NCBI GenBank assembly: GCA_900542635.1 | Contig: UQOJ01000003.1 | Location: 1-64,000, forward strand | Length of the DNA stretch: 64,000 nucleotides | Reading direction: 5' to 3' | From: an uncultured Collinsella sp. | GTDB taxonomy: Bacteria; Actinomycetota; Coriobacteriia; Coriobacteriales; Coriobacteriaceae | Part shown: one piece after another, positions 8,359-17,600 of the stretch | Position numbering within the stretch: the first letter of the stretch is position 1 | Layout of the letters: each line of letters starts with the position of its first letter | Notes under the pieces: model-generated | Told to the model about the DNA's origin: nothing | The model's input: only the letters and a program-made list of their open reading frames with translations | Databases searched by the model: none | Program-made: the position numbers and the translations under genes

Positions 8359-8621
8359 TAGGCGATCTCGGCGCGAGCGGCCTCGATAGCGCGTGTAAGC
8401 TGGTCGGCGCAGGAGGTCTTTTTCATACCGCAGGTATTACCGGCGAGAACCTCGATTACGCGATCGGCAGGAGCGCCCTCGACCAGCTTGGAGATAGCCT
8501 TGAGATTGCCGTCGCAGCCGCCGGTAAACTCAACGCCCATCACCTTGTTGCCGTCATCGGAAAGGTCAAGGTGAATATTGCGAGCACACACGCCCTGAGG
8601 CTTGTAATCAAACGAAATCAT
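8358..8621 (-). CDS. TSCPD domain protein (TIGR03905-like)
   Basis: An 87-residue protein with the TSCPD layout: a vitamin-B12-dependent ribonucleotide reductase C-terminal-like module found alone. Cysteines occur in CARN, GGCDGNL, NTCGMKKTSCADQL. The GGCDGNLKAISKLVEG and TCGMKKTSC stretches are typical of the small stand-alone family. Its biochemical role is not established; metal or nucleotide-related redox functions have been proposed for the domain. GAGGGG lies upstream of the ATG. It leads the operon with the Tat lipoprotein. Confidence 0.85.
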   Translation of the reverse strand: MISFDYKPQGVCARNIHLDLSDDGNKVMGVEFTGGCDGNLKAISKLVEGAPADRVIEVLAGNTCGMKKTSCADQLTRAIEAARAEIA

Positions 8622-8685
8622 GCGATCCCCTCTCAGAATGTTATTCGAGACGACTATTATCCCCGTCTTTCCCTAAATGCAACGA

Positions 8686-8723
8686 GGCGCTTTGCCGGCA
8701 ACACACATTACCAGCAAAGCGCC
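8686..8723 (-). terminator. Hairpin after purB
   Basis: A 10-bp perfect stem (GGCGCTTTGC/GCAAAGCGCC) with an 18-base loop lies downstream of purB. The T-run is weak. Confidence 0.5.
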
Positions 8724-8749
8724 CTAAAAAGCTAACGTTATGCCCGAAC

Positions 8750-10096
8750 CTACTCGAAGCTCAGCTGCTCCAGACGATCAAAGACTGTGTCGATACGGGT
8801 GAGGAAGTCCCACGGATCAAAGATCTCGTCGAGCTTCTCCTGGCTGACGGTGCAGCGCGGGTCGGCCTCGAGACGCTCCTTAAAGGTGGGGCCGGAGACA
8901 CAATCCTGTACCTCGTGCCAGGTTGCCATGGCGTTCTCCTGCACAATGGCGTACGCGTCCTCGCGGGTGATGCCCGTGTCGACGAGGGCGAGCAGCACCT
9001 TGGAGGAGAAGATGAGGCCGCGCGTCTTGTTGAGGTTGGCCATCATGCGAGCGGGATACAGCTGCAGGCCGTCGATAACGCGGATGAGGCACTGGAACAT
9101 GTGGTCGAGCGCGATGAAGCTATCGGCCTGGGCGACGCGCTCGGCAGAGGAGTGCGAAATGTCACGCTCGTGCCACAGGGCGACGTTGTCGAAGGCGACC
9201 TGCGCGTTGGCCTTCACGACGCGCGACAGGCCGCAGACCTTCTCCATGGTGATGGGGTTGCGCTTGTGCGGCATGGCGGAGCTGCCCTTTTGACCCTTAC
9301 GGAACGGTTCCTCGGCCTCGAGTGTATCGGTCTTCTGCAGATTGCGGACCTCGGTAGCGATGCGCTCACAGGTGGCCGCGGTGGTGGCAAGAACGCCGGC
9401 GAGGTAGGCGTGATGATCGCGGCTGATAACCTGCGTGGACAGCGGGTCGTGAACCAGGCCCAGGTGCTCGCAGACATATTCCTCGACAAACGGCTCGATG
9501 GAGCTGTACGTGCCGACAGCGCCCGAGATGGCACCAAAGGCAACGTTCTTGCGGGCATCCTCAAGACGATCCAGATCGCGCTTGAGCTCCCAGGCCCAAG
9601 AGCCAAACTTCATGCCGAAGGTCATCGGCTCGGCGTGGATGCCATGAGTACGGCCGGCGCAGAGCGTGTTGCGCTCCTCGAAGGCACGACGCTTGCAGAT
9701 CTCGCCGAGTTTCTTGACGTCCTCGATGATCAGGTCGCAGGCCTGGGTGAGCTGGTAGCACAGGGCCGTGTCGCCCAGATCGGAGCTGGTCATGCCATAG
9801 TGAACCCAGCGGCTGGGCTTGGGGTCGCCCTCGGGAACATCGGCATCGATGTATTCCTTCATGTTGGTCAGGAAGGCAATGACGTCGTGGCGCGTGACTT
9901 CCTCGATCTCATCGACCTTCGCCTTCTCAAAGTTGGCATGGTCGCGGATCCACTGGGCCTCGTCTTTGGAAATACCGATCTTGCCGAGCTCCGCCTGGGC
10001 CTCGCAGGCCAAGACCTCGATCTCCTGCCAAATGGCGTACTTGTTCTCGAGGGAGAAAATGTGTCCCATCTCCGGGCGGGTATAGCGATCGATCAT
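8750..10096 (-). CDS. purB: Adenylosuccinate lyase
   Basis: The 448-residue homotetrameric lyase of the fumarase/aspartase superfamily cleaves SAICAR to AICAR and adenylosuccinate to AMP. Signatures are the N-terminal IDRYTRPEM, HYGMTSSDLGDTA, TLCAGRTHGIHAEP with a catalytic His, and the superfamily loop GSSAMPHKRNP with its Ser. The ATG at 10096 has AAGGAG six bases upstream, so the upstream in-frame extension to 10162 is rejected. It stands alone: tRNA-Gly and its mosaic lie upstream and a hairpin follows. It acts in the same pathway as purC, purA and purD in this window. Confidence 0.96.
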   Translation of the reverse strand: MIDRYTRPEMGHIFSLENKYAIWQEIEVLACEAQAELGKIGISKDEAQWIRDHANFEKAKVDEIEEVTRHDVIAFLTNMKEYIDADVPEGDPKPSRWVHYGMTSSDLGDTALCYQLTQACDLIIEDVKKLGEICKRRAFEERNTLCAGRTHGIHAEPMTFGMKFGSWAWELKRDLDRLEDARKNVAFGAISGAVGTYSSIEPFVEEYVCEHLGLVHDPLSTQVISRDHHAYLAGVLATTAATCERIATEVRNLQKTDTLEAEEPFRKGQKGSSAMPHKRNPITMEKVCGLSRVVKANAQVAFDNVALWHERDISHSSAERVAQADSFIALDHMFQCLIRVIDGLQLYPARMMANLNKTRGLIFSSKVLLALVDTGITREDAYAIVQENAMATWHEVQDCVSGPTFKERLEADPRCTVSQEKLDEIFDPWDFLTRIDTVFDRLEQLSFE

Positions 10097-10198
10097 AGCG
10101 GCTCCTTTTTGGTTATTGGCACGTTGGTCGTAACCCAACCATTGTACCGTGCGCAGGTGCAAGTATGGGCAGCAGGCATTAACCTAACATTTTGGAAT

Positions 10199-10250
10199 TG
10201 GAGCGGGCATGGGGACATCCGCGTATTTGCTTCGCAAATCCGCACCGGCT
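10199..10250. repeat. Partial copy of the tRNA-Gly-linked element
   Basis: This nearly repeats 10330-10381. It starts with the tRNA-Gly 3' end read backwards (TGGAGCGGGC), then shares ACATCCGCGTATTTGC and the ATTTGC/GCAAAT palindrome. It stops before the rest of the element, so it looks like a truncated second copy. The sequence between the copies (10251-10329) shows nothing recognisable. Confidence 0.75.
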
Positions 10251-10329
10251 TCAGTGGCATACCGAAACCCGGGGAAATGCGGGGGCAAAGCAGGCTGAAT
10301 CTACCATTCCCGAAATCTTCCTTGCTCCA

Positions 10330-10474
10330 TGGAGCGGGCAACGGGACATCCGCGTATTTGCTTCGCAAATCCGCACCGGCTGCGGTCGCCTATCGGCGCC
10401 CTTGCCTGCTCGCTATAAACGCTTCGCGTTTATTTAACGCTCGCACCCTGTCGGGTTCGAGTCCCGGCACTTTA
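10330..10474. repeat. Tandem-palindrome element past tRNA-Gly (locus B)
   Basis: It begins with 18 bases identical to the 3' end of tRNA-Gly (as read at 10521-10538). Palindromes follow: ATTTGC/GCAAAT, CGCC/GGCG and AAACGC/GCGTTT, with tiny loops. It ends in GGGTTCGAGTCCCGGCAC, a T-arm copy inverted relative to the tRNA gene. Arrangement and several blocks (CTGCGG, TTGC, CGCT, CGGGTTCGA) line up with locus A at 1486-1593, while the stem letters change in a compensating way. No gene is present. Confidence 0.7.
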
Positions 10475-10476
10475 TT

Positions 10477-10510
10477 GAAAAAGGCACGGTAACGAAACGT
10501 TACCGTGCCT
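10477..10510 (-). terminator. Terminator of tRNA-Gly
   Basis: On the minus strand a 13-bp perfect stem (AGGCACGGTAACG/CGTTACCGTGCCT) with a 3-base loop precedes five T. It lies 11 bases past the tRNA. Confidence 0.88.
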
Positions 10511-10520
10511 GAAATTCGAA

Positions 10521-10595
10521 TGGAGCGGGCAACGGGACTCGAACCCGCGAGTGTCAGCTTGGGAAGCTGATGCCTTACCACTTGGCGATGCCCGC
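10521..10595 (-). tRNA. tRNA-Gly (CCC)
   Basis: The minus strand folds as GCGGGCA...TGCCCGC with an encoded TCCA end. The anticodon stem is TCAGC/GCTGA around loop TTCCCAA, giving anticodon CCC. The T-loop is TTCGAGT. The 3' end is copied twice in the block to its left. Confidence 0.95.
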
Positions 10596-10786
10596 TTGTG
10601 TGTTGGCTAGTATAACGCGGTTGTCTTGTTCGATACAAGGGTGGCGATGCTTGTTTTAGCTGTGGAGATTCGTTTGAAAATCGCGTCAATTGTGGAGACG
10701 AGGACCTTTGACTTCCTGTTCCCCTTATCTTCTACCTGCGCTTTTGCTTGATTGTTGTATTTGAGCTCAATTTGTCAGGAATTGGG

Positions 10787-10824
10787 CAAGCTTTTGGTCA
10801 GGCTCCGGTACTTACCCGCATGAA
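10787..10824 (+). promoter_or_regulatory. Spaced motif shared with the rpsF leader
   Basis: CAAGCTTTTGGTCAGG, then 15 unrelated bases, then GCATGAA. The same two boxes at the same spacing occur at 49717-49754. It lies 69 bases before the adhesin start. A promoter or operator for a shared factor is inferred, not shown. Confidence 0.5.
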
Positions 10825-10892
10825 CCTCGGGGGTAGCCTCATCCTACGCGTCGCAGCCTCCCCGTGCGGCGCACGAGGGATAAGGAGCAGCC

Positions 10893-13800
10893 ATGTCCAA
10901 CGCACCCACGCACTCTGTCCACAGCGCAATCGCAACAGGTCCGCTGCTCCTGCTCCTCTTCCTGCTTTTCGGCTGCCTAGCACCGGGAGCCGCATTTGCC
11001 GTCGATGGCTACGACCAGCTCGGCTTCCGCACTATTAGCGATGATTGTGGACCCTTCTTCATCGGCAAGTATGAAGCTCAAGACACCTCGATTGCCTACT
11101 GCATGAACCAGGAGCGCCCCGGCCCCACCAAACCGGGCGGCCCATGGCTCAACTTTGATCAAGGCTGGGTGTGGCTCGACGACGAGTTCGCGGCAATCGT
11201 TTGTCACGGATATCCAACTACCACGTCGTTTGGCGGTTACCATCTTTCACCCGATCGCGCCCGCGCCGCCACCCAGCTTGCCGTATGGATGCTCAACGGC
11301 ACTACCCATGTCGACGGCACCTACTCCTACACGACCGCTCAGGGTAAAACCAAGAGCGGACACTTTACCTCCGACAATGAAGTCGTGGCGGCTGCGCGGT
11401 GGCTCCACGACAGCGCAAAATCAGGAAGCATCAAAGCCGCTCCGCACCGCGCGCGACGCTATCTAGGGGCCGTATCGGGCGGCAGCAAACGTCAAGACAT
11501 GCTCTATGTACTGCCGGCGGTCTCTGTTTCCTTCCAAAAGCAGTCTGCTAACACCGTTATTACCAGCGGAAACAATACCTATCAGTTTACCGGGGCAACA
11601 TTCGATATTTTTGAGAGCGCCAGCGGCGCGCGTGTCGGCACCATCAAGATGGACAGCAACGGTCGAGCGCAAGCAACACTTCTGCCCAACACGGCATACT
11701 ACCTAGTTGAAACGAAGGCGCCGGCCGGCTATGTCCCCCGCCACGATCGTATTGCCTTTACTACGGGGAATGACGGCGGGCGGGTCGCCATTGATGAACA
11801 ACCTGGCACCATTACCTTGCGCATCGCAAAGCTCGATGCCGCGACGAATGCCGGCCCCCAGGTGGGATCTTCACTCGCAGGAGCAGAGTTCACGTGTGTG
11901 TCGCAATCAACCCCTGGATGGGCGCAAATCCTCACGACCGACGAAAGCGGTCGGGCCGCCCTCGCCGATGTCCCCTTAGGAACCTTTACCATCTACGAAT
12001 CAAAAACCCCCGAGGGCTACCTGCCATCCAACGACAGCTGGACCTATACCGTTGGAGCCGACCAGCTCGGCGATTCAGGCGTGGTCGAGATTGAATCTCG
12101 CGTTTCCGATATCCCCATTGCGTTTAACCTTGAGATTTCCAAATTCAAGGATTGCGGCGATAGCGACCAATCCGGCCTGGAGCAGCCGGCGGGTGGTGTT
12201 GTCTTTGAGGTTGTCAGCAACAGCTCTCAGCAGGTTGTTGGCACACTGACCACAAACATCTATGGCTTTGCCTCCACCAAAGATCAGCCCGAAGCATGGT
12301 TCGGCACAGGCAAGCGACCCGCCGGTGTCCACGGAGCCGTCCCATACGACCGTGCCGGCTACACGGTTCGCGAGGTTCCGGAAACCGTCCCCGAGGGTTT
12401 TAAACGTGCAGGGGAATGGACCGTCGGGGCCAATCAGATTTCCGACGGCGCCGAGCTTCAATATATCGTGGACAACCACGCTCTGTCGACGCATCTCCAG
12501 ATTGTAAAACGCGATGCCCAAACAGGCGCTTCTGTTCCCCTAGCCGGATTCACCTTCCAACTCCTCGACAGCAATCACGAACCTGTCTCACAAACTTGCT
12601 GGTATCCAGCACATAACGTAATGGACACCTTTACGACTAACGCGACCGGCACCGTCACACTGCCCGAATCGCTCATGCCGGGCACCTATTATGTACGCGA
12701 AACCTCGGCCAAAGAGCCCTATCTTGTCGGCGAAGAGATCGAGGTAAACATACCCGCCGACATGAACCTAACGCCCGTTGCAATCGCCTCGTATTATGAC
12801 CACGCCGCGACCGGAAACATCAGGATCGTTAAAACCGATGCCATAGACGGCAGCAGCCTCGCGGGCGCCGTCTTTGAGATCCGTGCCTCGGGTGATATCG
12901 TGCGCCCCGACGGTAGCATTGCCGCGCTCGACGGTGAGACCGTCGCGACCGTCACGACGGATGAAACTGGAGAAGCACGCGCGGACAACCTCCCACTGGG
13001 ATCTGGCACCGCACGCTACGAGGTTGTCGAGACTCAAGCGCCGGCAGGCTTCTTGCTCGATCAGACAACCCATATTGTCGACCTTACTTATGCCGACCAG
13101 AAAACACCCGTTGTAGAAGCACGGCTTAACGTATCCGACGATTACACCAAGGTTGATATCTCCAAGGTCGATACAAGCGGTGAGCAGGAAGTGGAAGGCG
13201 CACAGCTCACCTTATATGGTCCCGATAAAACCGAAATAGACTCCTGGACCTCATCCGACAAGCCGCACCGCGTCGAACATCTTGCACCCGGCACCTACTC
13301 GTTGCGCGAAATGATGTCTCCGCGGACCTATGACCTTGCCGAGGAGATAACGTTTGAAATAAAGGATACGGGAGAAGTCCAATCCGTCGCGATGAAGGAT
13401 ACGCCCATCGAGATCAAAGGACAGGTCGACAAGCGTCAGGAGCTTGTCCAACCTATCGGGAAGGGTCTGTTGGCCAACGGCGATGGTAAAAATCGCGCCG
13501 CGACGCAAACCAATACGGATGGACTTTTCTCCTATACCATCGACGCTCGAAACGATTCAGCTACCTGGGTTGATGAGTTCACAATTACCGATGATCTTGA
13601 GTGTACCGAGGACGATACGGCGAAATTCGTCTCAATCGAAACCCCCGTCGCCATCGGCGACCTCAACGGTCTGTGCAACGTGTGGTATCGCACGACGCCG
13701 TTGGACTCGACAGACGTCGATGAGCCGACAAACGCGACACTTGACGATGGGCACGAAAATCCTTGGCTTGAGTCCGACGAAGTAAAAGAGAGCCTGGGTG

Positions 13801-14324
13801 AGGATTGCCGCCTCGTCGATTACGACGGCTGGCACCTGTGGAAGGCGGATGTCTCGACCACGGAATCCACCACACTCGAGGCGAAAGAACTCGACCTTGC
13901 GTCCAATACCGTCGTAACGGGTATTCGAATTGAATACGGTGCGGTAGCCGCCGACTTTACGACTCGAAGCGATGCGGATTCTTGGACCCGCGATGATCTC
14001 AAAGATGAGCACGACGACCTTGACGATGCCAAAGCAATCCTTGGCACAGACGCTCGGGGCGCAGTCGTACACATGCAGGCAACGTCGGCTTATACGCCCC
14101 AAACCGCACTCACCAACAGCGCACGCGTCGATCTTTGCCGCAACGGTGGCGGCGATAAACTTGAGTCGCATGACGAGGACAGCGTCATTCAACGCTGTAC
14201 CCTACCGCAGGACCTACCGGCAACAGGATCAGTTCCCATCGCCGCTTGCATCACCGCGCTCCTGACCTCGGGTGCCGCAGCCCTATGGTTCGCTCGCCTT
14301 AGGTCGATCCCAAAGAAGCGCTAG
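10893..14324 (+). CDS. LPXTG-anchored surface adhesin with thioester and Cna/SpaA-type Ig domains
   Basis: 1143 residues. A signal peptide (about 1-36) is followed by a probable thioester domain: Cys70 in AYCMNQ and Gln128 in TQLAVW match the Cys...Gln pair that forms an internal thioester for covalent host binding in Gram-positive adhesins. About six SpaA/Cna-B-like repeats follow (about 215-850), recognisable by YYLVETKAPAGY, FTIYESKTPEGY, YTVREVPETVPEGF, YYVRETSAKEPY and YEVVETQAPAGF. A further domain of unclear fold runs to about 1100. LPATG at 1108-1112, a hydrophobic segment and the basic tail SIPKKR form the sortase signal. No sortase or second pilin is adjacent, so a monomeric adhesin is more likely than an assembled pilus. 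Confidence 0.88.
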   Translation: MSNAPTHSVHSAIATGPLLLLLFLLFGCLAPGAAFAVDGYDQLGFRTISDDCGPFFIGKYEAQDTSIAYCMNQERPGPTKPGGPWLNFDQGWVWLDDEFAAIVCHGYPTTTSFGGYHLSPDRARAATQLAVWMLNGTTHVDGTYSYTTAQGKTKSGHFTSDNEVVAAARWLHDSAKSGSIKAAPHRARRYLGAVSGGSKRQDMLYVLPAVSVSFQKQSANTVITSGNNTYQFTGATFDIFESASGARVGTIKMDSNGRAQATLLPNTAYYLVETKAPAGYVPRHDRIAFTTGNDGGRVAIDEQPGTITLRIAKLDAATNAGPQVGSSLAGAEFTCVSQSTPGWAQILTTDESGRAALADVPLGTFTIYESKTPEGYLPSNDSWTYTVGADQLGDSGVVEIESRVSDIPIAFNLEISKFKDCGDSDQSGLEQPAGGVVFEVVSNSSQQVVGTLTTNIYGFASTKDQPEAWFGTGKRPAGVHGAVPYDRAGYTVREVPETVPEGFKRAGEWTVGANQISDGAELQYIVDNHALSTHLQIVKRDAQTGASVPLAGFTFQLLDSNHEPVSQTCWYPAHNVMDTFTTNATGTVTLPESLMPGTYYVRETSAKEPYLVGEEIEVNIPADMNLTPVAIASYYDHAATGNIRIVKTDAIDGSSLAGAVFEIRASGDIVRPDGSIAALDGETVATVTTDETGEARADNLPLGSGTARYEVVETQAPAGFLLDQTTHIVDLTYADQKTPVVEARLNVSDDYTKVDISKVDTSGEQEVEGAQLTLYGPDKTEIDSWTSSDKPHRVEHLAPGTYSLREMMSPRTYDLAEEITFEIKDTGEVQSVAMKDTPIEIKGQVDKRQELVQPIGKGLLANGDGKNRAATQTNTDGLFSYTIDARNDSATWVDEFTITDDLECTEDDTAKFVSIETPVAIGDLNGLCNVWYRTTPLDSTDVDEPTNATLDDGHENPWLESDEVKESLGEDCRLVDYDGWHLWKADVSTTESTTLEAKELDLASNTVVTGIRIEYGAVAADFTTRSDADSWTRDDLKDEHDDLDDAKAILGTDARGAVVHMQATSAYTPQTALTNSARVDLCRNGGGDKLESHDEDSVIQRCTLPQDLPATGSVPIAACITALLTSGAAALWFARLRSIPKKR

Positions 14325-14333
14325 CGCGATGAA

Positions 14334-14369
14334 AAAGCGGGCGAGCCAGAGGACTGGCTCGCCCGCTTT
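14334..14369. terminator. Bidirectional terminator between adhesin and 14391-14609
   Basis: A long stem (AAAGCGGGCGAGCCAG with CTGGCTCGCCCGCTTT) with a 4-base loop separates the two convergent genes and carries A/T tracts on both sides. Confidence 0.85.
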
Positions 14370-14390
14370 CAATCATGTAAATCGCCGTAT

Positions 14391-14609
14391 CTACTCTGCA
14401 GACGAAGATCCACCATCAACGATTGCCTGCTCGGACTCAGGAATCCCATCGGCACCCGTACTCTGTTCTTGCTCCACCTCTTCGCTGATTGCGGAGGCGG
14501 GGGTCGAGCCCTTCGCACCCACGATGTAGGCAGCCCCAAATCCTAACGCAATGGCAATCAAGGTCAAAATCACGTAGACAGGCCAATGGCGCTTAATATA
14601 CGAAAACAC
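14391..14609 (-). CDS. Small single-span membrane protein
   Basis: 72 residues. There is a short basic cytoplasmic start (MFSYIKRHWP), one membrane helix (about 11-31, rich in Leu/Ile/Ala/Gly), then an acidic, Ser/Gly/Glu-rich tail that is probably disordered and outside. It follows the large M28-like membrane protein gene by 21 bases on the same strand, so they are probably co-transcribed. No family is recognised. The context hints at a partner of that protein, which is inference. Confidence 0.7.
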   Translation of the reverse strand: MFSYIKRHWPVYVILTLIAIALGFGAAYIVGAKGSTPASAISEEVEQEQSTGADGIPESEQAIVDGGSSSAE

Positions 14610-14630
14610 GTTGACTCCTTAGAGCTCCGT

Positions 14631-17600
14631 CTACGAACGGCGGATAACCTCGGTCACGACCTCGGATACCGTGGCAATGTTCGTCGGGTTGACATTGTGG
14701 GGCAGGTCGTCCTCGGTACGAGCGCAAGCCAGACGCGTGCCGTCCACGCCGGCGATGGTGAGGGCTCGGCGGCTCGCCTCGAGCGCGGCATAGGCATCGG
14801 TCTTGGCATAGGGCATCTCGAGCGCGCCACAATCGACATGGAACGACTTGCACACCTTGCTGACCAGGTTCATGATGCGGCGATCGCCCTTGAGCAGCTG
14901 CTGTTCGCCCTCAACCGTCACCACCGAAAGCCTACCGGCGCCGACGGATTCAAGATTGATGAAGAATACGCCACGGAGCTTATCGCGGTGCGAAGCCAAG
15001 AAGGCCTTCATGCCGGCGCCATCACAATCCGAGGCGCCCGTTGCCACAAACCAGATATCGTGACCGAGCAGCTCATCATCGCCCATAGAGGCGACAGCCG
15101 AGAGCATATCTTCGGAAGAAGCGCCATCGGAAGACGTAGCGCCGCCCTTCCAGCCATCGTTATCGTCCTCGAAGTTATCCCACGAACCGATACCGCGACC
15201 GGACTTCTTGGCATCGTAATCGTCTTCGACGCCCAGCCAGTCACTCATGCTGTCCTGCTCGTTTTTCTTTTTACGGCCGAACAGGCCACCCAGGCCGCGC
15301 TTACGAGACTTGGGTGCCGCCGGGGCGGGAGCCGAAATGGTCTCGATCGGCTGCGCGCCCGACGCAACGGGCATAGGAGGCGCAACGGGTGCCGATGTGG
15401 GTTCGGGACCCTGGGCAGTAGCAAAGGGGTCGTTGACCTGGGCAGAGGGATCGGGAAGGTCGAACAGCGACGTGCGAGACGCAACGTTTGCCTGCTTCAT
15501 CGACGGCAGCGACGGATCGGGGACCGAAGCCAGCGGAGACAAAGAGGGCGCAGGCGACGGTGCCGACGCCGGATCGGGAACATTCATCTGCGGACGCGGT
15601 GATGCCTGGGAGGAAATCTGGGCCATAAGGGAATCGACCGTTTCGTCCTGGGTGGGAGCGACATCGGCAACCGTGGCACCGGAACCACTCGGGGTCGGCA
15701 TGGTGAAAATCTGCGTGGAGTAAGGCCTCGACTCATCTGTCTCGGGAGCCTCGGAAACCGCAGGCACTTCCTCCTGCTCGGCCTCGGTCGACTCATCTTG
15801 CTCGGCTGCCGCGTATTGTTCTTCGTCAGAGTTGGCCTCGACGGGCTCGTCCTCGGCGGCATCTTGGATTTCGGCAGCATCAATAGGCTCGTCATCGTCC
15901 ACCGCGTCGCCCTGTTCATCGGAAACAGGAAGGGGCTCGGCAATCGCGGTGCCTTGCTTTTCAAACGTTATCGTGGAATCGAACTTCGCGGCATCAAACG
16001 ACATGGTGCTATCGACGTGCTGCTGGGCCTCGAAAGACGTCGTCGCCTCAACAACATCCGCGGACGTCGGTTGCTGGGACTCAAAGGACGTTGTAGCTTC
16101 GGCGGCGTCGACGGGCACGGACTGCATAGCCTCGTTCTGCTCGAACTCTTGCGCCGCGAGCTCACGTGCCGCCTCGGCTGCCTGCTGCTGAGCGATAGCC
16201 TCCTGCTCGGCAGCCTCGCGTGCGGCAGCGCGCTTCTCCTCGAAATCGTCGACAAATTTCTTGCCCTTTGTAAGCGCACCCTTAAAGAAGTTGGAAGCGC
16301 TGGCGCCAATCGACGAGAACGCCGATGCAATGTCGGCATGGGGCGTTGCCGCGGGAATCTCGGCAGAGAAATCAGTATCGCTCTCGTAAGACACGCGCCT
16401 CGGCTGTTCAACGTAATCGTCGTCAGACTCGTCCGCAACGTCTTGCACCGGCACGGCGGGAGCCAAAATGTCCAGTCCTGCCGCGGGATCGATCGCGGAC
16501 ACCGCCTCGGGCTCGGCAACGGCAGCGGTAACCGCGGCAGACTCATCATCCGCAGTGACAACGGGCGCAGGCTCGGGCTCAAACGTCGGTTCCTCGCCCT
16601 CCTCGTAATCGAGCGTGCAAGACTCGGGAAGCATTCCGAGCGCACGGATGGCATCCGAACCAAAGCGGATGTTGCCGGCGGCGTTGCGATAGAGCTTGGG
16701 CTCGGGCTCGACCGCGGCAGGTTCCTCCGCCGACTCGGCAGCGGGGACCTCGTCATTGAACTCTTCGGCCTGGACAGTCTGATTCTGATCCTCGGGCACG
16801 ATGGCGCCGATCAGCGTCTCGTCGGCAGACGCACCCTCAAAGCCCTCGATCTGCTCGTCGAAAGCCTCACCCTGTTCGGGCTCGGTCTGAGCGCCGGGAG
16901 CAATCGGCTGACCGAACTCGTCCTCGGCGTAGGTAGGTTCTTCGTACTCGATGGTGTTGCCGTAGTCGTTTTGCTGCTGGGCCGCGGCATACTCCGCCGC
17001 CGCACGCGCCATTTCCTCGGCACGACGCTTCTGCTCCCCAAAATAGGTGTCAAACGGAACATCGTCGGGAAACTCGTTTTCGCCCTGGAAGGGAGCAACG
17101 TTGTCCATAACGCCGAGCATAGCGGCGACAGAAGACTTGTTGCACACCGCGCCGGACGTATAGGGAAGAATGTGGCGGTTAGAGATGATGTTTGCCGCGT
17201 TGGCAAGTGCAACGAGGGAAGCGAGGATCGCGACAATCCACAGCAGAACCTTGAGCGCGCCGGGGAGCGGCAGGATACGCAGGATGGCAACGGCAGCAGG
17301 GGCAACCGTGGCAACGGGCAACAGCTTGGCGATGAGCGCACGATACGAAGCATAGGGCTCGCGGGCGAGCAGCTCAGCACGGGGAGAGTCGTAGTGTGCG
17401 ACAACGACCACCGGGCGGTTGCGCGGAGACGCGAGCGGGCCCGAGGCCTTGTGGTAGGCGATGACATTTTGGCTCACGCCCGTCTTGCCCAGGCGCGAAA
17501 CCACGGGGTGGCCCGTGCGCTCGAGCACGTAAAGAACGGCGCCGACGATTGCCAGCAAGGTGCCGACCAAGCCGATACCACCGCCGATGCCCATCAACAG

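Noticed and set aside
8915..10492. 525-codon plus-strand frame opposite purB and into the tRNA-Gly mosaic
   Set aside because: Shadow of purB that also reads through palindromic repeats; not protein-like.
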